Positions 56,207-64,000 of a stretch of 64,000 nucleotides of DNA are shown piece by piece (position 1 is the first letter of the stretch; each line of letters opens with the position of its first letter). Position numbers and translations under genes: made by a program. This stretch comes from Saccharum officinarum (taxonomy: Eukaryota; Streptophyta; Magnoliopsida; Poales; Poaceae): assembly GCA_020631735.1 (NCBI GenBank), contig CM036231.1, positions 6,227,831 to 6,291,830 of the forward strand, in the 5' to 3' direction. The notes beneath the pieces were generated by a model. That model made no database searches and was not told the origin of the DNA. It saw nothing but the letters and a program-made list of their open reading frames with translations.

Positions 56207-57244
56207 TGTTAGGATTATTGGGCCAAGCCCATTACTTAATCTAATAATTCAATAAACCTCAAAGGGCCACAATTAGTGTTAGGTGCAAAAGTGATTAGTA
56301 ACAAATGGATTAATTACTAAGAGGGTAATCAACTTAAATAGTGAGTATTGGGATGCTCTCATAAGCAAGTTGAGAAGGAGAACCTGGGAGCCACACGCGC
56401 GCGCGGCCGCCGGGCCGAGGCCGAGGCCGTGGGCGTGGGCCGGCTTGGCTAAGTTTTTGTCACTGGGCCTCGGCGGCCCAAGGCAAACCCTAGCCGCCGC
56501 CAGGGAGCCACCCAACGGCTAAACCCTAGCCGCCGCCGCCAACTCCTAACTCCCAACCACCGTGTCCAGGTTCATCCCCCCGGACATGAGTGTAACGGGA
56601 AGCTGGCAGGGACGCGCCTATATAAAGGCCCCTGTTCGCACACTAGATAAGTATCCCTTTTGTGTGCTTCTCCCTCTCCAGCCGCCACTGCTACCTTCTC
56701 CTTCCTGAGCTCGAGTTGCTTTGCTGCATCTCCAACCAGAGCCTCTGCGGGTAGCAGGCCTCCGGAACTTCTCCCGTCAAGCGTACCTGCTCGGGTAGGC
56801 GAGAAATCAAGTTTTTGGGGAGCGCCGTACAGGCGCGACTGCTGCTGTTGTTCCACGCTCGCGGGCTATGCCTGTGAGCACTCGGCGAACTCCTGCTGTT
56901 GCTGACACCGACGTCGTCAACAACACTGTCGCAGGCAGCGCACTCGGCGAACTCCTGCTGTTGCTGACACCGACGTCGTCAACAACACTGTCGCAGGCAG
57001 CGGCGACGACATGGACGCTAGTGGTTCACTATCCACGGGTACCGGAAGTGCCACGCATGGGTATAAACTGAAACCACTTATTGCTATGATTTGTTTTGTT
57101 GCTGCTGTAGTGATAGCCATGCTTAGCTATGCTAGAAATATCAGTAGCACATATGAAGTGGTCGCTTGCATTATACTTGAGCTAGTATTTTGCTTATCGT
57201 ATTTATGGATTAATGCATGGTGTAAAATGACTAAATATCCAACA
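56207..57244 (+). repeat. 5' LTR of the young copia element
   Basis: 1038 bp, TGTTAGGATT...ATCCAACA. TATATAAA lies at 56619-56626. Compared with the 3' LTR it has an extra GC-rich stretch (about 56400-56540) and a 62-bp tandem duplication (first unit from 56878, second from 56940); it lacks about 20 bp present near 62205-62225. Confidence 0.95.
56619..56626 (+). promoter_or_regulatory. TATA box of the young copia LTR
   Basis: TATATAAA, conserved at 62076-62083 in the 3' LTR. Transcription would start at about 56650. No ATG occurs between there and 56868. Confidence 0.8.
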
Positions 57245-57343
57245 ATCCAAAAACTTGATAGGTCATTTTCATCTGCTAGCTTTGCTGCATCCATGAGGCC
57301 ACCACCTTTGAAGGATGGTGGGTCCAACTATAAGATTTGGTGA
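56868..57343 (+). pseudogene. LTR-encoded hydrophobic leader joined in frame to gag
   Basis: The ATG at 56868 is the first after the predicted transcription start. In this 5' LTR a 62-bp duplication puts it out of frame with what follows, but from the in-frame ATG at 57011 the reading frame runs through the LTR end (57244) into gag up to TGA 57341-57343. The encoded segment has two hydrophobic stretches, PLIAMICFVAAVVIAMLSY and VVACIILELVFCLSYLWINA, separated by a short polar loop, so it should insert in a membrane as a hairpin or double-spanning anchor. The 3' LTR copy (62340) keeps the upstream part in frame. I know of no standard copia component like it. Confidence 0.65.
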
Positions 57344-60300
57344 TCCCGTTGCATGTTGTGGCTTACCGCTATGCGCTGCGACCACGCTATCAGGGAAAGG
57401 CGCACGGAACCGCCTCTTTCTCCTGAGGAAGAGAGCAAGTTCTGTGAGGCGGATAACCTGCTTAAGCTGTCGCTAATCAGCGTCATAGATGAGGGTATGA
57501 TACCACTGTACATGGACATGCCTACGGGCAAGGACATGTGGGATGCACTGCAGGCCAAGTTCGGGGTTCCTGACGCTGGCAGTGAGCTGTACATCATGGA
57601 GCAGTTCTATGACTACAAGATGGTCGATGACCGTTCTGTGGTAGAACAAGCTCATGAGATACAGATGCTAGCCAAGGAGCTTGAGAACAACAAGTGTGAG
57701 CTGCCTGACAAGTTTGTGGCCGGCGGTATTATCGCTAAGCTGCCACCTACTTGGAGGGACTTTGCCACTTCTCTAAAGCACAGGAGGCAAGAGTTCAGTG
57801 TGACTGATCTTGTTGCTTCTCTAAGTGTTGAGGAGAATGCGAGGGCAAAGGACACACGTGGCAAGAAAGTGCACGTCGAGGGAAGCTCTAGCGCCAATTT
57901 GGTGCAAAAGAGGGACCCTCAGACTTCTCGCAAGAGGAAACAGAAGCAAAATAAGAATGCTTTCAAGCCTCAAGCTCAGGCTTTCAAAAAGAAGGCTAAC
58001 AAGAAAAAGAGCGAAAAGAGTGGCGTCTGCTATGTGTGCGGGAGCAATGCTCATTGGGCAAAGGAGTGCCCAGACCGCAAGGACAAGTAACCACAGCAGA
58101 AGAAGACAGTCAACATGGTTGTTAGTGAAGCTGGAGGATCTAGGTATGGTAATTATTTACCAACAGTTCTTTCAGTTTGTCTCTCTCCTGATTGGTGGAT
58201 TGACACAGGGGCTAACATTCATGTATGTGCTGACCGCTCTTTGTTTTCTTTGTACCAGGAAGGACGAGGTTCCTCCCTGCTGATGGGAAACGGCTCGCAT
58301 GCGGCTGTTCATGGTGTTGGCACGGTCAATCTGAAGTTTACTTCGGGAAAGACCGTGTAGCTGAAGAACGTGCAGCATGTCCCCTCCATAAAGAAGAACC
58401 TCGTCAGCGGGTCTCTATTGTGTAGGGATGGTTTTAAGCTTGCTTTTGAGTCCAATAAGTGTGTCGTATCAAGATATGGAACATTTGTTGGTAAGGGCTA
58501 TGAGAGCGGAGGCTTGTTCCGCTTTTCTTTGATGGATTCTTGTAATAATAATGTCGTGAACCATGTGAGACATGATGATGATTGTAATATTTGGCATTCT
58601 CGACTTTGCCATATTAATGTTGGATGTATGACGCGCTTAGCTAAAATGAGTTTAATTCCTAAATTCGATTTGGCCCAAGGTTCTAAGTGCCATGCTTGTG
58701 TGCAAGCAAAACAACTTCGCAAGCCTCACAAGGCTGTGAAAGAGGCGAGGAACACGGCACCACTAGACCTCATTCACTCTGATTTGTGCGAGATGAATGA
58801 CGTATTGACCAAAGGCGGCAAGAGATATTTCATGACACTCATCGATGATAGCACTAGATTTTGCTACGTGTACTTGTTAAATACTAAAGATGAAGCACTA
58901 CACTATTTTAAAATTTATAAAGCCGAAGTTGAAAATCAACTCGAGAAGAAAATCAAACGATTGCGGTCTGATCATGGGGGTGAATACTTTTCAAAAGAAT
59001 TCAATCTGTTCTGCGAGGAACATGGAATTATTCATGAGAGGACGCCTCCATTCTCCCCCCAATCCAATGGGATTGCCGAAAGAAAGAACCGCACTCTAAC
59101 TGATCTGGTTAACGCCATGTTAGAGACTGCGGGACTTTCCAAGGAATGGTGGGGTGAGGCTATATTGACTGCGAGTCATGTCCTGAATAGAGTCCCCACA
59201 AAGAATAAAGAGAAAACACCATTCGAGGAATGGGAAAAGAAGAGGTTAACTCTTTCCTACCTGCGCACGTAGGGTTGCTTGGCCAAAGCAAATGTGCCAA
59301 TCAACAAGAAGCGCAAACTTGGGCCAAAGACTGTAGATTGTGTCTTTCTCAGATACGCAATGAACAGCGTAGGCTATAGATTCTTAATTGTGGAATCTGG
59401 AGTCCCCGACATGAGGGTCGGCGGAATATTTGAGTCCAGAGATGCAACATTCTTCGAGAATGAATTCCCTATGAGAGGGAATGTACCTAGCACATCTAGT
59501 GAGGGACCTCCTGATGCTCCCGATACTTTTGTGCCAGTGGAGAGCACTGAACAACCCACCACTGAAAGTCCTGAGGAGGAAAATAATGGAGTCACTCAAA
59601 AGAGTAAGAGACCTAGGATTGCAAAATCCTTTGGTGATGACTTTACCATATACCTCGTGGATGACACCCCAACGACCATCAAAGAGGCATTTTCCTCTCC
59701 TGACGCTGACTATTGGAAGGAAGCAATAAGGAGTGAGATGGATTCAATTATGTCTAACGGAATTTGGAAAGTGGTTGATCGTTCGTACGGGTGCAAGCCT
59801 GTAGGATGTAAATGGGTGTTCAGGAAAAAGCTTAGGCCTGACGGTACAATTGAAAAATACAAGGCTAGGCTTATGGCCAAGGGATATACCCAAAAGGAAG
59901 GCGAGGACTTCTTTGATATATACTCACCAGTGGCTCGATTGACTACAATCAGAGTACTACTTACCCTGGCTGCGTCTCATGGTCTTCTCGTTCATCAGAT
60001 GGACGTGAAGACGACTTTCCTAAACGGAGAGTTAGATGAGGAGATCTATATGGATCAGCCTGATGGTTTCGTAGTAGAAGGTCAGAAAGGCAAGGTGTGT
60101 AAATTATTGAAGTCTTTGTATGGCCTAAAACAAGCTCCTAAGCAATGGCACGAAAAGTTTGATCAGACCATGACGTCAGCAGGCTTTATTGCCAATGAGG
60201 CTGATAAATGTGTCTACTACCGCTTCGGTGGGGGAGAAGGAGTAATCCTGTGCCTATATGTGGATGACATCCTAATATTTGGCACGAACCTCAATGTGAT

Positions 60301-61210
60301 TGAGGAAGTCAAGGACTTTCTGTCCAAGAACTTTGATATGAAAGATTTGGGAGTGGCTGATGTGATCTTAAACATCAAGCTACTGAAGGGAGAAAATGGT
60401 AGGGTCACTCTTTTGCAATCCCACTATGTGGAAAAGATTCTAAGTCGCTTTGGCTACAGTGACTGCAAACCAGTGTCCACTCCCTATGATCCAAGCCTAA
60501 TTCTGAGAAAGAACAAAAGGATCATGAGAGACCAATTGAGGTACTCCCAAATCATTGGCTCACTAATGTACTTAGCCAGTGCAACAAGACCTGACATCTC
60601 ATATGCTGTGAGCAAGTTGAGCCGGTTTGTATCAAACCCAGGAGATGATCATTGGCGTGCTCTTGAGAGAGTAATGCGGTATCTAAAGGCAACCGCAAGT
60701 TATGGCATTCACTACACCGGGTACCCAAAGGTACTAGAGGGTTTCAGTGATGCAAATTGGATATCTGATGCTGACGAGTTAAAAGCCACCAGTGGGTATG
60801 CGTTTACTCTTGGAGGTGGTGCTGTTTTCTGGAAGTCTTGCAAGCAGACCATCATCACGAGGTCAACTATGGAAGCAGAACTTGCAGCACTAGACACTGC
60901 CATTGTTGAAGCCGAATGGCTTCAGGAACTCTTGATGGATTTGCCGGTGGTTGAAAAACCTGTGCCCGCCATCTCCATGAACTGTGATAATCAAACTGTG
61001 ATAATCAAAGTTAACAGTTCTAAGGATAACCTGAAGACCACTAGACATGTAAAGCGGCGCTTAAAGTCTGTCAGAAAATTGAGAAACTCCAGAGTGATAT
61101 CGTTGGACTATATCCACACATCTAAGAATCTGGCAGATCAGTTCACCAAGGGGCTGTCACGAAACGTGATAGACAGTGCATCGGTCGAGATGGGACTGAG
61201 ACCCACTTAA
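57290..61210 (+). pseudogene. copia Gag-Pol polyprotein, one frame, four stops
   Basis: The conventional gag start would be the Met at 57290 (MRPPPLKDGGSNYKIW). Gag holds a CCHC knuckle CYVCGSNAHWAKEC (58028-58069). Protease has its DTG at 58202-58210. Integrase has HHCC residues (His 58595-58597 and 58610-58612; Cys 58688-58690 and 58697-58699) and the D,D,E core (HSDLCEM, SDHGGEYF, NGIAERKNR). RT has the YVDD box at 60257-60268, and RNase H starts near [13 protein letters not shown] (60740). Length and order are normal for copia. Stops: TGA 57341, TAA 58088, TAG 58358 and TAG 59270. There is no frameshift. RT/RNase H (59279-61210) is open throughout. Ordinary translation is prevented by the stops, so this copy is probably not autonomous. 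Confidence 0.92.
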
Positions 61211-61757
61211 AGTTTGCTATAGTGGTAACCTGCTCTATGTGATCAGAAATCCCGTGAATTAGAGTGGTGAAACAAGCTATGAGTAGACTGAGGGAAAAGA
61301 CCCTTGACAAAGGTCCCTATCTTTTAGAAATGCACTTCTTTTCCAAGCTGTATGGCAGGATGGCATACGCCTTAATGTGATTCGAGTGGCTTATAAAAGC
61401 AAGGATGTCGGCCTACAGGACATCCTAAAAGGAACACACCTATGTGAGTTAGACTGCTGGTCCCAGTCTATGAGGTTTGGGTGATCTCTAGATGCTCACG
61501 AGAAGGCACGGAGTTTGACTTATATGCTCCACCCAAGGGGATGCTCTAGGCAGCCTGGTATCAGTTAAGAATTTGAGTGAACCTCACTTCGCACAAAACT
61601 GTCAATTCAAGGCATAGTCCATTGATCAGTTGTGAATGAGTGTAAGCCCCTATTCTAGATGGAAGTTCAACTTAACAGTTTCCATCGAAACACTGGTATA
61701 TCAAACGATTTCAGACCCAAAGGCATTAACTGTGTACCTTTGATGTTTGGTGGGGAT
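61211..61757 (+). other. 3' untranslated interior and polypurine tract
   Basis: Non-coding. The last bases before the 3' LTR, GGTGGGGAT (61749-61757), act as the polypurine tract for plus-strand priming. Confidence 0.75.
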
Positions 61758-62654
61758 TGTTAGGATTATTGGGCCAAGCCCATTACTTAATCTAATAATT
61801 CAATAAACCTCAAAGGCCCACAATTAGTGTTAGGTGCAAAAGTGATTAGTACCAAATGGATTAATCACTAAGAGGGTAATCAACTTAAATAGTGAGTATT
61901 GGGATGCTCTCATAAGCAAGTTGAGAAGGAGAACCTGGGAGCCACACGCGCGTGCCACCGCCGCCGCCAAGCCGAGCCGAGCTGCGCCACCGCCGCCAAC
62001 TCCCAACTCCCAACCACCGTGTCCAGGTTCATCCCCCCGGACATGAGTGTAACGGGAAGCTAGCAGGGGCGCGCCTATATAAAGGCCCCTGTTCGCACAC
62101 TAGATAAGTATCCCTTTTGTGTGCTTCTCCCTCTCCAGCCACCACTGCTACCTTCTCCTTCCTGAGCTCGAGTTGCTCTGCTGCATCTCCGACCAGAGCC
62201 TCTACGCGCACAGAGGCTACTGGTAGCAGGCCTTCGAAACTTCTCCCGTCAAGCGTACCTGCTCGGGTAGGCGGGAAATCAAGTTTTTGGGGAGCGCCGT
62301 ACAGGCGCGACTGCTGCTGCTGTTCCACGCTCGCGGGCTATGCCTGTGAGCACTCGGCGAACTCCTGCTGTTGTTGACACCGACGTCGTCAACAACACTG
62401 TCGCAGGCAGCGGCGACGACATGGACGCTAGTGGTTCACTATCCGCGGGTACCGGAAGTGCCACACATGGGTATAAAGTGAAACCACTTATTGCTATGAT
62501 TTGTTTTGTTGCTGCTGTAGTGATAGCCATGCTTAGCTATGCTAGAAATATCAGTAGCACATATGAAGTGGTTGCTTGCATTATACTTGAGCTAGTATTT
62601 TGCTTATCGTATTTATGGATTAATGCATGGTGTAAAATGACTAAATATCCAACA
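61758..62654 (+). repeat. 3' LTR of the young copia element
   Basis: 897 bp, TGTTAGGATT...ATCCAACA, with TATATAAA at 62076-62083. It carries one copy of the 62-bp unit duplicated in the 5' LTR and is followed by TAGAT. Confidence 0.95.
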
Positions 62655-62657
62655 TAG
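62340..62657 (+). CDS. LTR-encoded 105-residue two-span hydrophobic peptide
   Basis: 105 codons from the first ATG downstream of the LTR's TATA box, with no upstream ATG between 62110 and 62340. Residues 1-48 are polar (TRRTPAVVDTDVVNNT, then an acidic/Gly/Ser segment). Residues 49-67 and 77-97 are strongly hydrophobic, separated by ARNISSTYE. Residues 98-105 are basic. The frame ends at the LTR edge by chance, with the TAG of the flanking duplication. In an intact element it would read on into gag. The two LTR copies differ here by two silent and two replacement changes. Whether it is made from this 3' position is unknown; the alternative is that it is an accidental open frame. Confidence 0.5.
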   Translation: MPVSTRRTPAVVDTDVVNNTVAGSGDDMDASGSLSAGTGSATHGYKVKPLIAMICFVAAVVIAMLSYARNISSTYEVVACIILELVFCLSYLWINAWCKMTKYPT

Positions 62658-62791
62658 ATTACATCAGGGAGATTGCGGCTTGTGCAAAACCGTCCCGGCG
62701 CACGTCGTGTGCGTGGGAGCGCGGTCACCGCGCTCACTGCCTCAGGTAGTTTACAACCGATGGTCAAACTCTACAGTATATATACTCAACA
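62655..62791 (-). repeat. LTR of the minus-strand copia element (inner part)
   Basis: Read on the minus strand, a purine tract CTGTGGGGGG (62792-62801) is followed by the LTR start TGTTGAGTATATATACTG (ending at 62791 on the plus strand). The polyprotein stop (62764-62766) lies inside the LTR, as in other short-LTR copia elements. The LTR is cut at 62655 by the young element and continues at 56206. Confidence 0.7.
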
Positions 62792-64000
62792 CCCCCCACA
62801 GTCTGGCGTGTGATCGGAGCGACACATAGACTGGACCGAAAGGCTTCAAACGTCATCGTCGGCAGCCCCTTCGTCATGATGTCTGCGTACTGTTGGTCGG
62901 TCAGTACATGTAGGACACGGAGGTCGCCGAGCTGAACACGCTCGCGGACGAAGTGTATGTCGAGCTCGATGTGTTTGGTGCGCTTGTGGTGGACGGGGTT
63001 GGAGCACATGTACGCAGCTGATACGTTGTCACAGTAAGCGACTGTTGCCTTTGCGATGTGGCAGTGTAGCTCGCCGAGGAGCTGACGCAGCCAAATACAC
63101 TCCGACGCCGCTTTCGCGACAGCCTGATACTCGGCCTCCGTGCTGGATCGCGAGACCGTGGGTTGCCGCTTCGAGGACCACGAGACCAGTGAGGCGCCGA
63201 GGAAGACGCAGAATCCCGAAGTAGACCGCCGCGTACCAGGGCAGCCGGCCCAGTCGGCGTCCGAGTATGCCGTGACGTCGAGCTCTGCTGAGGCGCGCAG
63301 ATGGAGCCCGTGCGACGTTGTCCCACGGACGTAGCGAAGGATATGCTTCAACATAGACATGTGGGGTGCTCGCAGATCGGGCATGTGCAAGCACGCCTGC
63401 TGCACAGCGAATGCGAGATCCAGACACGTCACGGTGAGGTACATCAGTGCACCTGCCAAGCTTCGGTAAGTGGCGGCATCGTCGATCTTGGCGCCGTCGG
63501 TGGGCACCTTGCCCTTGGAGTCGACTGGAGTGGGAACGGGCTTGCACGAGGACATGCCCGCTCGCTCCAGGATGTCTTCGGCGTAGCGTTCTTGAGAAAG
63601 GAAGAAGCCGTTCGCCGTGTGCTTGACATCAATGCCAAGGAAGAAGTGAAGCTCGCCCATGTCTTTCACAGCAAACTCGGCGCACAGGCTGTCGACGACA
63701 TGCTGCAGTAGGCGTGGAGAGGAGCCGGTGAGCACGATGTCATCCACGTACAGCAACAGGTAGGCGATGTCGTGTCCGCGACACAAGACGAAGAGCGACG
63801 AGTTGGATCGGGTGGCCCGGAAGCCAAGGTTGATGACGAAGTCAGCGAATCGAGTGAACCAGGCGTGGGGTGCTTGCCGGAGTCCGTACAGAGACTTGTC
63901 GAGGAGGCTGACCGCGTCGGGATGCTGAGTGTCGACGAATCCCGTGGGTTGCTGGCACAGAACACGTTCCTTGAGCTAGCCGTGGAGGAACACGTTGGAA
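62764..64000 (-). pseudogene. copia RT/RNase H, minus strand, cut by window end
   Basis: The frame is open from 63975 down to TGA at 62764-62766. The RT palm end carries KSLYGLRQAPHAW and the catalytic YVDD (63739-63750). A connection (MYLTVTCLDLAFAVQ) and RNase H (TAYSDADWAGCPGTRRSTSG, STEAEYQAVAKAASE, CDNVSAAYM) follow, ending in the LTR. An in-frame TAG at 63976-63978 interrupts the RT segment FLHG-LKE. Everything upstream lies beyond the window. High GC compared with the young element shows a different family. Plus-strand frames at 63140-63711 are shadows. Confidence 0.85.

Larger units (their letters stand above)
56207..62654 (+). mobile_element. Young Ty1/copia retrotransposon with coding LTR
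   Basis: 6448 bp between perfect TAGAT duplications (56202-56206 and 62655-62659). Order: 5' LTR, gag, protease, integrase, RT, RNase H, polypurine tract, 3' LTR, all plus strand. All coding domains lie in one reading frame, interrupted only by four stop codons. In the terminal ~244 bp the two LTRs differ at four positions, so insertion is recent. No match to the usual initiator-Met primer site follows the 5' LTR. It inserted into the LTR of another copia element on the opposite strand. Confidence 0.93.

Overview
This window is nuclear DNA from a grass, most likely a panicoid or andropogonoid one. The inference rests on GC-rich single-exon coding sequences, dense grass-type MITEs, a grass L1-type LINE tail and nested Ty1/copia LTR retrotransposons. 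I cannot name the species. One 100-bp assembly gap (3279-3378) is present. I saw no tRNA, rRNA, CRISPR array or bacterial-type operon.

Only three genes look like ordinary host genes. (1) A compact, apparently single-exon gene for cytosolic ribosomal protein eS17 (RPS17), 45079-45507 +, has a telo-box, a site-II-like element and a TATA box upstream. (2 and 3) Two paralogous multi-pass membrane proteins of unknown function, 12199-12819 + and 51485-52090 +, lie about 39 kb apart. In both, a good splice donor overlaps the last lysine codon and stop, and a downstream acceptor recreates Lys-stop. The first gene is followed by a 1.3-kb tandem duplication that includes its candidate second exon.

Layout: 1-3278 holds a decayed minus-strand retroelement ORF and its upstream sequence. 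4428-5858 and 41753-42912 are related DNA elements in opposite orientation. 7284 to about 10090 is a LINE with ORF1 only (minus). 12.0-16.8 kb is membrane-protein gene 1 plus the tandem duplication. 17492-39399 is a four-part nested retrotransposon complex: an old copia element split by one plus-strand solo LTR and by one minus-strand solo LTR, the latter split in turn by a young gag-only element; three of the four insertions have matching 5-bp target-site duplications. 40033-41501 is a non-autonomous hAT-like element with an 8-bp duplication. 43580-44240 is a LINE RT zinc-binding remnant. 44.8-45.5 kb is RPS17. 47-49 kb and 53-55.4 kb are MITE clusters. 51.3-52.9 kb is membrane-protein gene 2. 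56207-62654 is a young, nearly complete copia element (target duplication TAGAT) inside the LTR of another copia element whose minus-strand RT/RNase H runs off the window end.

The most unusual observation is in the young copia element. The first ATG after the predicted transcription start lies inside the LTR. From it an open frame encodes two strongly hydrophobic segments and, in the 5' copy, continues without a stop across the LTR edge into gag. This predicts a Gag made with a membrane-spanning N-terminus, with the usual primer-binding-site position lying inside coding sequence.
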